Assembly: GCF_023554105.1 (NCBI RefSeq)
Contig: NZ_JAMJWE010000004.1
Location: 62,001 to 126,000 of the forward strand
Direction of reading: 5' to 3'
Length of the DNA stretch: 64,000 nucleotides
Source of the DNA: Brucella sp. 21LCYQ03
GTDB lineage: Bacteria > Pseudomonadota > Alphaproteobacteria > Rhizobiales > Rhizobiaceae
This document shows, piece by piece, positions 50,603-59,358 of this stretch. The position numbers and the translations under genes were made by a program. The notes beneath the pieces are model-generated. The model saw only the letters and a list, made by a program, of their open reading frames with translations. It was not told where the DNA came from and searched no databases. How positions within the stretch are numbered: position 1 is the first letter of the stretch; each line of letters opens with the position of its first letter.

Positions 50603-51841
50603 ATGTATGATCTTGCCGTGGCCTGGGACTGGCTGGGCTTCGCTGCGCGGTGGCTACACGTCGTCACAGCAATTGCGTGGATCGGCTCGTCTTTCTATTT
50701 TATCGCGCTGGACCTTGGCCTGCGCCAGCGTCCCGGCTTGCCCGTTGGTGCGCATGGTGAGGAGTGGCAGGTGCATGGCGGTGGTTTCTATCACATCCAG
50801 AAATATCTGGTCGCACCGGCCGAGATGCCTGAACACCTGACATGGTTCAAATGGGAATCCTACGCCACATGGCTGTCGGGCTTCACCCTGCTCTGCATAG
50901 TCTATTACGCGGGCGCTGATCTTTATCTGGTCGATCCGAATGTGCTCGATGTCTCGGCAACCACTGCGATTGCTATCTCGATTGCCTCGCTGGCTTTTGG
51001 CTGGATTGCCTATAACACCATCTGCAAGTTGATGCTCGGCAAGAGCGATACGCTGCTGATGATCATTCTCTACGTCATTCTGGTGTTCATGGCCTGGGGC
51101 TATACGCATCTGTTTACGGGTCGTGCAGCGTTCCTGCATTTGGGTGCTTTCACCGCGACGATTATGTCTGCCAATGTGTTCATGGTTATCATTCCGAACC
51201 AGAAAATCGTGGTGGCCGATCTCATCGCCGGTCGCAAGCCTGATCCGAAATATGGCAAAATCGCCAAGCAGCGCTCAACGCATAACAACTATCTGACGCT
51301 GCCGGTTCTGTTCCTGATGCTGTCGAACCACTATCCGCTGGCATTTGGCACTGAGTTCAACTGGATTATTGCCTCGCTGGTGTTCTTGATGGGCGTCACA
51401 ATCCGCCATTGGTTCAACACGCGCCATGCCCGCAAAGGCAATCCGACTTGGACGTGGCTTGTGACGGTGCTGCTGTTCATCGTGATCATGTGGCTGTCCA
51501 CTGTGCCGAAAATTCTCACAGGCGAGCCGGAAGAGCAGAAGATTTCATCGCTACAGCAGAGTTTCATTTCGGACCCGCACTTTGATAAGGTGAGGGATAC
51601 CGTTCTTGGACGCTGTGCGATGTGTCATGCTAAAGAACCCGGCTGGGAAGGCATCATTGCACCACCCAAGGGCGTAGTGCTTGAAAATGATAGGGAAATC
51701 GCGGCCCATGCCCGCGAAATCTATTTGCAGGCTGGTCGTTCCCATGCCATGCCGCCTGCCAATGTGACCGGCGTGAGCAATGAGGAGCGCAAGCTTCTCG
51801 CTTCCTGGTATGAATCCGCGACTGCTGGAGCAAAGCAATAA
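50603..51841 (+). CDS. puuD: Membrane urate hydroxylase PuuD (c-type cytochrome-linked urate oxidase)
   Basis: A 412-residue inner-membrane enzyme with about 8 hydrophobic helices (DUF989 part, residues 1-~310; AARWLHVVTAIAWIGSSFYFIALD, AWGYTHLFTGRAAFLHLGA, STHNNYLTLPVLFLMLSNHYP) and a C-terminal cytochrome c domain with CAMCH and a distal Met in SHAMPPANVTGVS. It oxidises urate to 5-hydroxyisourate, feeding uraH. This replaces soluble uricase in Hyphomicrobiales. GGGAG lies 7 bases upstream. Its stop shares a base with the guaD start. Confidence 0.95.
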   Translation: MYDLAVAWDWLGFAARWLHVVTAIAWIGSSFYFIALDLGLRQRPGLPVGAHGEEWQVHGGGFYHIQKYLVAPAEMPEHLTWFKWESYATWLSGFTLLCIVYYAGADLYLVDPNVLDVSATTAIAISIASLAFGWIAYNTICKLMLGKSDTLLMIILYVILVFMAWGYTHLFTGRAAFLHLGAFTATIMSANVFMVIIPNQKIVVADLIAGRKPDPKYGKIAKQRSTHNNYLTLPVLFLMLSNHYPLAFGTEFNWIIASLVFLMGVTIRHWFNTRHARKGNPTWTWLVTVLLFIVIMWLSTVPKILTGEPEEQKISSLQQSFISDPHFDKVRDTVLGRCAMCHAKEPGWEGIIAPPKGVVLENDREIAAHAREIYLQAGRSHAMPPANVTGVSNEERKLLASWYESATAGAKQ

Positions 51842-53145
51842 TGACCAAACTTCTCATCCGTGGCCGTGTGCTGAGTTTTCGTGAAGAACCGCAAAGTCTG
51901 GATGATGCACAATCCTATCGCTATATCGAAGATGGTGCTGTGCTGGTTGAAAATGGCCGTATCACGCGCCTTGGTGACTACGCCAATGTGAGCGCCGAAG
52001 TGGGCCATGATGTTGCGGTTGCCGACCATCGCCCGCATCTCATTTTGCCGGGTTTCATCGATACACATATTCACTATCCGCAGACGCAGGTTATCGCGTC
52101 CTATGCGGCCAATCTTCTTGAATGGCTCAACACCTATACATTCGTGGCAGAGCAGAAATTCGCCGATGAGCAGCACGCAGAATTTATCGCTGAGCGCTTT
52201 CTGGATGAATTGATCCGCCATGGTACCACGACCGCCGTCGCCTATTGCTCGGTGCATCCGCAGAGCGTTGATGCCTATTTCCGCGCCTCGCAGCATCGCA
52301 ATATGCGTATGCTGGGCGGCAAGGTGATGATGGATCGCAACGCGCCGCCAGCACTCTGCGATACCGCGCAATCGGGCTATGATGACAGCAAGCAACTGAT
52401 TGCCCGCTGGAATGGCAAGGACCGGCTCGATTATGTAATCACGCCGCGCTTTGCGATTACGTCAACGCCGGAACAGCTTGAAGCAAGTCAGGCGCTTGCC
52501 CGCGAATATCCGGAATGCTTCATCCAGACGCATCTTTCGGAAAATCATGAAGAGATCGAATTTACGAAATCGCTCTATCCGAATGCGCCGGACTATCTTG
52601 GCATCTACGAGCATTATGGGTTGCTAGGCGAAAAGACATTGCTAGGCCATTCTATCCATCTCGAAGAGCGCGAAGTGAAGGTGATGGCAGAGACCGGCTC
52701 GGTCGCTGTCTTCTGCCCAACCTCAAACCTGTTTCTGGGTTCCGGCCTGTTCGACCGTGATCGGTTGAAAGCATCGGGCGTGCGCATGGCGGTGGCCACC
52801 GATGTTGGCGGCGGCACCAGCTTCTCGATGCTGCGCACGCTGGACGAGGGCTATAAGGTGTTGCAATTGCGCGGCAATCGTCTCAACCCGTTCCAGTCGT
52901 TCTATATGATGACGCTTGGCAATGCCCGCGCGCTGTCGATGGAAGACAAGATCGGCACGCTTGATGAAGGCACGGAAGCCGACATTGTGGTGCTGGATTC
53001 GTCCGCCACATCAGCCATGCGCCTGCGTATGGCCGCTGGCGCCAATCTTGAGCAGGAATTGTTCTTGCTGCAAACGCTCGGCGATGATCGCGCGATTGTC
53101 GAAACCTATGTGGCGGGCAAGCCGTTAAAGGCCGAATTGGCCTAA
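51841..53145 (+). CDS. guaD: Guanine deaminase
   Basis: Amidohydrolase of 434 residues that converts guanine to xanthine. Metal and substrate motifs: LPGFIDTHIHYPQTQVIAS (HxH), LNTYTFVAEQKF, TTTAVAYCSVHPQSVDAYF, GKVMMDRNAP, FIQTHLSENHEEI, LGHSIHLEERE, and ATDVGGGTSFSML with the metal Asp. It overlaps puuD by 1 base (TAATG), so puuD-guaD is an operon with a terminator behind it. It supplies xanthine to xdhAB encoded 3 kb upstream. Confidence 0.95.
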   Translation: MTKLLIRGRVLSFREEPQSLDDAQSYRYIEDGAVLVENGRITRLGDYANVSAEVGHDVAVADHRPHLILPGFIDTHIHYPQTQVIASYAANLLEWLNTYTFVAEQKFADEQHAEFIAERFLDELIRHGTTTAVAYCSVHPQSVDAYFRASQHRNMRMLGGKVMMDRNAPPALCDTAQSGYDDSKQLIARWNGKDRLDYVITPRFAITSTPEQLEASQALAREYPECFIQTHLSENHEEIEFTKSLYPNAPDYLGIYEHYGLLGEKTLLGHSIHLEEREVKVMAETGSVAVFCPTSNLFLGSGLFDRDRLKASGVRMAVATDVGGGTSFSMLRTLDEGYKVLQLRGNRLNPFQSFYMMTLGNARALSMEDKIGTLDEGTEADIVVLDSSATSAMRLRMAAGANLEQELFLLQTLGDDRAIVETYVAGKPLKAELA

Positions 53146-53171
53146 AATATCTCTGGAGGAGGGAGAGGGAG

Positions 53172-53212
53172 GACCTGCGGCGGAGAAATCTGCTGCGGGT
53201 CTTCCTTTTTGT
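53172..53212 (+). terminator. Terminator after guaD
   Basis: A 10-bp stem with two G-T pairs (GACCTGCGGC / GCTGCGGGTC), a 10-base loop and a CTTCCTTTTT tail. It abuts the stop codon of the convergent IclR gene. Confidence 0.75.
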
Positions 53213-54030
53213 TACATTTCTTCCGGGCGTTTGCCGCCCATCGCATGGGTCAGATCATCGGCCGTCGAGAGGATGAGCGGCCCCAGTTCTTCAAGCTTTT
53301 GCCGTGGCAGACGCACCGCTGGCCCGGACACTGAAATCCCTGCAATCGCCTCGCCATGTTCGTTGAAAATCGGCGCAGCGATGCAGCACATGCCGAGCGT
53401 ATGTTCTTCATCGTCAATCGACCAGCCGCGTGTGCGGGTTGCCTGAATGTCTTTGAGCAGCGCAGGCAATGTATTGAGCGTATGCTGCGTAAAATGTTCA
53501 AGCACTTTGCCTGAAAGCGTGCGCGCAATCTCAGTGTCTGACCATGTGGACAAAACAGCTTTGCCGATACCGGATGCGTGAATAGGCCCGCGCCGACCCG
53601 GACGAAAGAAAGCGCGCATCGGCGCATGGCTTTCGACCTGCGAGATAAACACCACATCACCACCATCCTCGATACCGATATTGGCGGTCTCGCTACTCGC
53701 TTCCATCAATGATTTGAGATAGGGCCGCGCCAGAGTGCCGAGCTTGCGGAAACGGCGAAACGCATTGCCGATTTCAAATGCCTTGACACCGATGGTCCAG
53801 TCGCCGCTTTCCAGATCATGCGAAACCATGCCGTGATTGGCGAGCGACGTAAGAAGCCTATGCACGGTAGAAGGTGCCATCTGGCTTGCATTGGCAAGAT
53901 CGGTCAGCGTCGAACCATCATTTTCAGCAATGAGTGCCAGAAGCTTGAGGCTGCGATCCAGAACCTGAACAGATGAGGGCGCTGCATTTTCCGCAGCCTT
54001 GCGACCCCGCTTTGCTTTTGCCTGTTCCAT
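53212..54030 (-). CDS. IclR family transcriptional regulator
   Basis: A 272-residue regulator. The N-terminal winged helix (SVQVLDRSLKLLALIAENDGSTLTDLANASQMAPSTVHRLLTSLANHGMV) follows a basic leader; the effector domain has FISQVESHAPMRAFFRPGRRGPIHASGIGKAVLS and GWSIDDEEHTLGMCCIAAPIFNEHGEAIAGISVSGPAVRL. It is divergent from gcl, like AllR of E. coli, the IclR repressor of gcl released by glyoxylate. An AllR-type role is inferred from context. Confidence 0.9.
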   Translation of the reverse strand: MEQAKAKRGRKAAENAAPSSVQVLDRSLKLLALIAENDGSTLTDLANASQMAPSTVHRLLTSLANHGMVSHDLESGDWTIGVKAFEIGNAFRRFRKLGTLARPYLKSLMEASSETANIGIEDGGDVVFISQVESHAPMRAFFRPGRRGPIHASGIGKAVLSTWSDTEIARTLSGKVLEHFTQHTLNTLPALLKDIQATRTRGWSIDDEEHTLGMCCIAAPIFNEHGEAIAGISVSGPAVRLPRQKLEELGPLILSTADDLTHAMGGKRPEEM

Positions 54031-54134
54031 GCGCCGCCTCCGATTCCCTGCTCACTCATCACTACCGCATCAACGTTCCATCCGAAAGTGCATGCTGATT
54101 ATCTCCATTTCGTTGAAAATCCTTATTTCCGCAG

Positions 54135-54153
54135 AATGGTATGCATTTCCATT
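54135..54153. promoter_or_regulatory. Candidate IclR operator in the IclR-gcl intergenic region
   Basis: An inverted repeat AATGG-N9-CCATT lies in the 175-base divergent gap, about 50 bases before the gcl start. AllR sites in E. coli have TGGAA/TTCCA half-sites, and the right half here reads TTCCATT. Weak evidence. Confidence 0.35.
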
Positions 54154-54205
54154 TTTATAGAATATCTTTTGAATATGGATTATTTTTCCGTTGGAGGAGA
54201 TCAAC

Positions 54206-55990
54206 ATGGCCAGAATGCGTGCAGTGGATGCAGCCATACTTGTGCTGGAGAAAGAAGGGATCGATTGCGCCTTTGGTGTGCCGGGTGCTGCGATCAATCC
54301 GTTTTATTCGGCCATGCGGGCGCGGGGTTCGATCCGTCACATTCTGGCGCGTCATGTTGAAGGCGCTTCGCATATGGCCGAAGGCTATACGCGCGCAAAG
54401 CACGGCAATATTGGCCTGTGCATCGGCACGTCTGGCCCGGCTGGCACTGATATGATCACCGGGCTTTATTCTGCATCCGCCGATTCAATTCCAATCCTCT
54501 GCGTTACAGGCCAAGCTCCCCGCGCGCGTCTCGACAAAGAGGACTTTCAGGCAGTCGATATCGCCAAGATCGCGGCCCCTGTTACCAAATGGGCGGTCAC
54601 GGTTATGGAGCCTGCATTGGTGCCTTTTGTTTTCCAAAAGGCATTTCACATCATGAAGTCGGGTCGCCCCGGCCCGGTGTTGATCGATCTGCCGATCGAT
54701 GTCCAACTCGCCGAAATCGAGTTTGACATCGATACCTATCAGCCGATGGAGGCTTACAAGCCATCAGCCACACGCGCACAGGCCGAAAAGGCCATCGCAA
54801 TGTTGAACGATGCGGAACATCCGCTGATCGTTGCAGGCGGCGGCATTATCAACGCGGATGCGTCTGATCTTCTGGTCGAATTTGCAGAGATCACCGGCAT
54901 TCCGGTTATCCCGACCCTTATGGGCTGGGGCGTTATTCCTGATGATCACCGCCTGATGGCGGGCATGTGCGGTTTGCAGACCTCGCATCGCTATGGCAAT
55001 GCCACGTTGTTGGCCTCCGATATGGTGATCGGCATCGGAAACCGCTGGGCAAACCGTCATACCGGCAATGTCGATACCTATAAAAAAGATCGCAAATTTA
55101 TCCATATCGATATTGAACCCACGCAAATTGGCCGTGTGTTTGCACCGGATTTCGGTATCGTCTCAGATGCGGGCAAAGCGTTAAAACTGCTGCTGGATGT
55201 TGCCACCGAATGGAAGACAGCTGGCAAGTTGCGCGATTGGTCCGGCTGGGCGCAGGAATGCGCTGAGCGCAAGAAAACTATGCTGCGCAAGACGCATTTT
55301 GATCAAACACCGTTGAAGCCACAGCGCGTTTATGAAGAGATGAACCGGGCATTTGGTCGCGATACCTGCTATGTCACGACCATTGGTTTGAGCCAGATTG
55401 CAGGCGCGCAGTTCCTGCATGTCTATCGCCCGCGCAATTGGATCAATTGCGGTCAGGCTGGTCCCTTGGGCTGGACATTGCCAGCCGCACTTGGGGTTCG
55501 TGCGGCTGACCCTGATCGTCCGATTGTTGCACTGTCCGGCGATTATGATTTCCAGTTTATGATTGAAGAACTGGCGGTCGGCGCACAGCACAAGCTGCCT
55601 TACATTCATGTCGTCGTGAACAATTCCTATCTCGGCCTCATCCGTCAGGCGCAGCGCGGCTTCAATATGGATTTCGAGGTTAGCCTAGCGTTTGATAATA
55701 TCAACGCATCGGGCGATGCTGAAAAGGGCTATGGCGTCGATCATGTCGCGGTCGCCGAAGGCTTAGGCTGCAAGGCAATCCGCGTGCGAAGCCCGAACCA
55801 GTTTGCTGAGAGCTTCGAACAGGCAAAGGCGTTGATGGAAGAACATCAGGTGCCGGTTGTGCTTGAATTCATTCTCGAACGTGTCACCAATATCTCCATG
55901 GGAGCCGACATCGATCAGGTTGTCGAGTTTGAGGAACTGGCCGAGCGTGGCGAAGATGCACCAACCGCAATCGCAATGCTTTTGGACTAA
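54206..55990 (+). CDS. gcl: Glyoxylate carboligase (tartronate-semialdehyde synthase)
   Basis: ThDP and FAD enzyme of 594 residues that joins two glyoxylates to tartronate semialdehyde plus CO2. It starts [37 protein letters not shown]. The residue that is Glu in most ThDP enzymes is Val here at position 51 ([10 protein letters not shown]), the hallmark of Gcl and at the same number as in E. coli, which supports the chosen start. The ThDP motif is [37 protein letters not shown] lies 5 bases upstream. It is the first gene of gcl-hyi-glxR. Confidence 0.97.
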   Translation: MARMRAVDAAILVLEKEGIDCAFGVPGAAINPFYSAMRARGSIRHILARHVEGASHMAEGYTRAKHGNIGLCIGTSGPAGTDMITGLYSASADSIPILCVTGQAPRARLDKEDFQAVDIAKIAAPVTKWAVTVMEPALVPFVFQKAFHIMKSGRPGPVLIDLPIDVQLAEIEFDIDTYQPMEAYKPSATRAQAEKAIAMLNDAEHPLIVAGGGIINADASDLLVEFAEITGIPVIPTLMGWGVIPDDHRLMAGMCGLQTSHRYGNATLLASDMVIGIGNRWANRHTGNVDTYKKDRKFIHIDIEPTQIGRVFAPDFGIVSDAGKALKLLLDVATEWKTAGKLRDWSGWAQECAERKKTMLRKTHFDQTPLKPQRVYEEMNRAFGRDTCYVTTIGLSQIAGAQFLHVYRPRNWINCGQAGPLGWTLPAALGVRAADPDRPIVALSGDYDFQFMIEELAVGAQHKLPYIHVVVNNSYLGLIRQAQRGFNMDFEVSLAFDNINASGDAEKGYGVDHVAVAEGLGCKAIRVRSPNQFAESFEQAKALMEEHQVPVVLEFILERVTNISMGADIDQVVEFEELAERGEDAPTAIAMLLD

Positions 55991-56008
55991 TTTAAAAGGG
56001 AGGCGGAA

Positions 56009-56803
56009 ATGCCAAGATTTGCAGCCAATCTGACTATGCTTTTCAATGAAGTGCCGTTTATGGAGCGCTTTGCACTGGCAGCGAAAGCGGGTTTCAAAGG
56101 GGTCGAATATCTTTTTCCTTATGACTTCAACCGTCACGAGCTGAAGGCCGCACTTGATCGTCATAATCTGGCACAGGTGCTGCACAATATGCCCGCAGGC
56201 AACTGGGCTGGCGGCGAGCGAGGTATCGCGGTTTTGCCAGATCGGATTGACGAGTTTCGCCGCGGTGTTGCGGACGCGATTGATTATGCAACCGCGCTCA
56301 ATTGCTCGCAGGTCAATTGCCTCGCAGGACTTGCGCCACAGGGCGTCGATCCCGATGCATTGCGCGCAACGTTTGTCAGTAATCTCCGACTTGCCGCACG
56401 CGAATTTGGCAAGCATGGCATCCGCCTGCTGATCGAGCCTATCAACCATTACGACATGCCGGGCTTTTATCTCAATACGGTCGAACAGGCCGTGTCGATC
56501 ATTGATGAAGTCGGCAGCAACAACCTGTTCATTCAATATGATCTTTATCACCAGCAGCGCACACGGGGCGAACTCATCGCCACCTATGAGCGTTACAAGC
56601 CACTGATTGCGCATATTCAGCTTGCCGATAATCCGGGCCGTAACGAGCCGGGAACCGGCGAAATCAATTATCCATATGTGTTCGAGGCGCTGAAAAACGC
56701 TGGTTATAAGGGCTGGATCGGCTGCGAATACAAGCCAAAGACCACCACCGAAGAGGGGCTTGGCTGGTTCAAACAGGATGAAGTCGAACGGCTTACCGCA
56801 TAG
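56009..56803 (+). CDS. hyi: Hydroxypyruvate isomerase
   Basis: TIM-barrel isomerase of 264 residues that interconverts hydroxypyruvate and tartronate semialdehyde. Features: PRFAANLTMLFNEVPFMERFALAAKAGFKGVEYLFPYD, LHNMPAGNWAGGERGIAVLP, NCLAGLAP, LLIEPINHYDMPGFYLNT, LFIQYDLYHQQRTRG, HIQLADNPGRNEPGTGEINY and WIGCEYKP; the conserved Glu, Asp, His and Glu metal ligands are in these segments. Gap to gcl is 18 bases and to glxR 11 bases. Confidence 0.95.
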   Translation: MPRFAANLTMLFNEVPFMERFALAAKAGFKGVEYLFPYDFNRHELKAALDRHNLAQVLHNMPAGNWAGGERGIAVLPDRIDEFRRGVADAIDYATALNCSQVNCLAGLAPQGVDPDALRATFVSNLRLAAREFGKHGIRLLIEPINHYDMPGFYLNTVEQAVSIIDEVGSNNLFIQYDLYHQQRTRGELIATYERYKPLIAHIQLADNPGRNEPGTGEINYPYVFEALKNAGYKGWIGCEYKPKTTTEEGLGWFKQDEVERLTA

Positions 56804-56814
56804 GGGGAACGGTC

Positions 56815-57699
56815 ATGACAAATATTGGTTTTATCGGGCTTGGCATCATGGGCAAGCCAATGGTGCAGCATTTGCAAAATGCAGGCCACCAGCTTTTTAC
56901 CTCCAAGCATTCAAAGTCACCCGATAAGGATTTGCTGGATGCAGGGCTGACTGTACTCGACACCCCAAAGGCGGTGGCGAGCGAATGCGAAACCATCATT
57001 CTTATGCTGCCGGATACGCCGCAAGTGGCTGACGTTTTGTTCAGTGAAGGCGGCGTTGCCGAAGGTTTGGGCGAGGGCAAAACACTTATTGATATGAGTT
57101 CGATTTCGCCGATTGAAACCAAGGAGTTTGCAAAGAAAGTCCGCGCAACCGGTGCCGAATATATCGATGCGCCAGTATCGGGCGGCGAAGTCGGTGCCAA
57201 AAATGCCAGCCTTTCCATCATGGCGGGCGGTGCGCAGGATGCTTTTGACAAGGCGCTGCCGCTATTAAAACTGATGGGCAAAAACATCACGCTGGTGGGC
57301 GATTGTGGTGATGGCCAGACCACCAAGGTCGCAAACCAGATTATCGTCGCACTCAATATTGAAGCGGTTGCCGAAGCGCTGGTCTTCGCATCGAAAGCGG
57401 GTGCGGATCCGGCAAAGGTGCGTGAAGCGCTGATGGGTGGCTTTGCTTCCTCGCGTATTCTTGAAGTGCACGGCGAGCGTATGATCAAGCGCACATTCAA
57501 TCCGGGCTTCCGCATTGCGTTGCACCAGAAGGATTTGAATCTCGCATTGCAGGGCGCAAAAGCGCTGGGCGTTTCGCTTCCTAACACGTCAATGGCGCAG
57601 GAATTGTTCAACTCTTGCGCAGCACACGGCGATGATGGTCTCGATCATTCCGGACTAGTGCGTGCGCTCGAACGCATGGCCAATCACGATGTGGCTTAA
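56815..57699 (+). CDS. glxR: 2-hydroxy-3-oxopropionate reductase (tartronate semialdehyde reductase)
   Basis: A 294-residue member of the beta-hydroxyacid dehydrogenase family that reduces tartronate semialdehyde to D-glycerate. NAD(P) motif TNIGFIGLGIMGKPMVQHLQ; substrate motif YIDAPVSGGEVGAKNASLSIMAGG; catalytic Lys region GDCGDGQTTKVANQIIV; late stretch FRIALHQKDLNLAL. Third gene of the gcl operon; the glycerate kinase gene follows after 130 bases and may be cotranscribed. Confidence 0.93.
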   Translation: MTNIGFIGLGIMGKPMVQHLQNAGHQLFTSKHSKSPDKDLLDAGLTVLDTPKAVASECETIILMLPDTPQVADVLFSEGGVAEGLGEGKTLIDMSSISPIETKEFAKKVRATGAEYIDAPVSGGEVGAKNASLSIMAGGAQDAFDKALPLLKLMGKNITLVGDCGDGQTTKVANQIIVALNIEAVAEALVFASKAGADPAKVREALMGGFASSRILEVHGERMIKRTFNPGFRIALHQKDLNLALQGAKALGVSLPNTSMAQELFNSCAAHGDDGLDHSGLVRALERMANHDVA

Positions 57700-57829
57700 T
57701 CCTCGAATTTGATTTCTCTGGAGGGGAGAAGATGGAGCTGGCGATCTGGAGGGAGATGGCGGGCTCCATTGCTTTTATAAGCGCAGCACGAAATAGTGTT
57801 GTGAAACAATAATCAATATCGGGAATCTC

Positions 57830-59152
57830 ATGACTGCCATCACCGATCCGAAGAAGTTTCTGACCAGTCTGTTCGATGCAGCGGTTGCGGCTGCTGATCC
57901 TGAACTGGTGATCCGCGCCAATCTTCCCGCCAAGCCCAAAGGCCGGACGATTGTGATTGGTGCGGGCAAAGGTTCGGCACAGATGGCAGCGGCTTTCGAG
58001 CGCGCATGGGCAGAGCGGCATGAGGGTGAGGACGCGCCCATCGAAGGTGTGGTTGTCACGCGCTATGGATATGGCGCGCCTTGCAACACGATTGAAATCA
58101 TCGAAGCATCGCATCCGGTGCCGGACGATGCAGGGCTTGCGGCCTCAAAACGGCTGTTCGATGCAGTGTCCAATCTCACCGAAGATGATCTGGTTGTGGC
58201 GCTTATTTCCGGTGGCGGCTCGGCCTTGCTGCCATCGCCGCCTGAAGGTCTGAAGCTTGCCGACGAGATTGCGGTTAACAAGGCTTTGCTGGCGTCTGGT
58301 GCGCCGATATCAGCCATGAATGCGGTGCGAAAACACCTGTCGATTATTAAAGGCGGGAGGCTGGCAGCGGCGGCTTATCCGGCAAAAATGTTCTCGCTGG
58401 TGGTTTCGGATATTCCCGGTGACAACCCGGCCTTTGTCGCATCCGGCCCGACTGTACCTGATGCAACATCTCGCGATGATGCGCTCAAGATCATCGAACG
58501 CTACAGACTTGAATTGCCCGAGGCTGTGCTCGCGCATATTAAAAGCGAGAAGGCTCATGCACCGAAGCCTGATGATAAAATCTTCGCCAATAACGAAGTG
58601 CGGGTGATTGCGTCGGCTGCCGTGTCGCTCGAAGCAGCAGTTAAAGAAGCGCAGCGCCATGGCGTTGAGGCGGTCATCCTGTCTGATTCCATCGAAGGCG
58701 AAGCGCGTGAAGTGGCCCATGTTCATGCGGCAATCGCGCGGGAAGTGGCGGATCGTGATCGCCCGTTTAAAAAGCCAATCGTGTTGCTTTCCGGTGGAGA
58801 AACTACTGTGACCATCCGCGCCAAAGGCGGCAAAGGCGGCCGCAACAGCGAGTTTCTGCTGGCTTTCGCGCTTGATATTGATGGCTATGCGAATATTCAC
58901 GCGCTGGCAGCAGATACCGACGGCATTGATGGTTCAGAAGATAATGCCGGTGCCTTTGCCGATGGCACCACCGCTTCGCGACTGCGAGATGCGGGCGAGG
59001 ATGGTGCGGCACGCCTGAACGCCAATGATGCATGGAGCGCATTTGATGCCATTGGCGATCTGTTCATGCCCGGTCCGACCGGAACGAATGTCAACGATCT
59101 CCGCGCTATTCTGATAACCGACCAGCGCTCAAGCAAAGGTGAGGGGTGTTAA
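57830..59152 (+). CDS. Glycerate 2-kinase (MOFRL/GckA-TtuD type)
   Basis: A 440-residue kinase that phosphorylates D-glycerate to 2-phosphoglycerate. The DUF4147 N-terminal part has RTIVIGAGKGSAQMAAAFE and LVVALISGGGSALLPSPPEGL, with the Lys in the VRKHLSIIKGGRLA segment; the C-terminal MOFRL domain has VLLSGGETTVTIRAKGGKGGRNSEFLLAFAL and ADTDGIDGSEDNAGAFADG. In rhizobia the gene is called gckA or ttuD, and some annotations wrongly call it hydroxypyruvate reductase. It completes the path from glyoxylate to central metabolism. Confidence 0.93.
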   Translation: MTAITDPKKFLTSLFDAAVAAADPELVIRANLPAKPKGRTIVIGAGKGSAQMAAAFERAWAERHEGEDAPIEGVVVTRYGYGAPCNTIEIIEASHPVPDDAGLAASKRLFDAVSNLTEDDLVVALISGGGSALLPSPPEGLKLADEIAVNKALLASGAPISAMNAVRKHLSIIKGGRLAAAAYPAKMFSLVVSDIPGDNPAFVASGPTVPDATSRDDALKIIERYRLELPEAVLAHIKSEKAHAPKPDDKIFANNEVRVIASAAVSLEAAVKEAQRHGVEAVILSDSIEGEAREVAHVHAAIAREVADRDRPFKKPIVLLSGGETTVTIRAKGGKGGRNSEFLLAFALDIDGYANIHALAADTDGIDGSEDNAGAFADGTTASRLRDAGEDGAARLNANDAWSAFDAIGDLFMPGPTGTNVNDLRAILITDQRSSKGEGC

Positions 59153-59193
59153 GTTATAACGACTCAGAACCCGCACCCGGGATTCTGTTATAA
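59153..59193. repeat. GTTATAACGA direct repeats flanking a hairpin
   Basis: GTTATAACGA occurs at 59153-59162 and again at 59187-59196; between them CAGAA-CCC and GGG-A-TTCTG can pair. The right copy overlaps the ccoS stop codon. The structure separates two convergent genes and may act in transcription termination, though no long T tract follows. Confidence 0.55.
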
Positions 59194-59358
59194 CGATTCA
59201 TCCTTCTTTGCCGGAAAGCGGTCGTCATCAATCAGAATGCGGTTGGCGGCTCCGTCGAGGTCTTCATACTGGCCGTTTTTAAGCGACCATAAAAAGCCTG
59301 CAAGGCCCAGAACACCCAGGCCCAGCGCAATAGGAATAAGGAAAAGCAGTCCGCTCAT
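59188..59358 (-). CDS. ccoS: cbb3 oxidase assembly protein CcoS
   Basis: A 56-residue protein: an N-terminal membrane anchor (LLFLIPIALGLGVLGLAGFLW) followed by the CcoS signature SLKNGQYEDLDGAANRILIDDD. It is needed for inserting haem b and copper in the cbb3 oxidase. It overlaps ccoI by 4 bases (ATGA) and is the last gene of the ccoGHIS unit. Confidence 0.92.
   Translation of the reverse strand: MSGLLFLIPIALGLGVLGLAGFLWSLKNGQYEDLDGAANRILIDDDRFPAKKDESL

Noticed and set aside
55763-56614. Minus-strand frame of 283 codons across gcl/hyi
   Set aside because: Antisense shadow of gcl and hyi.
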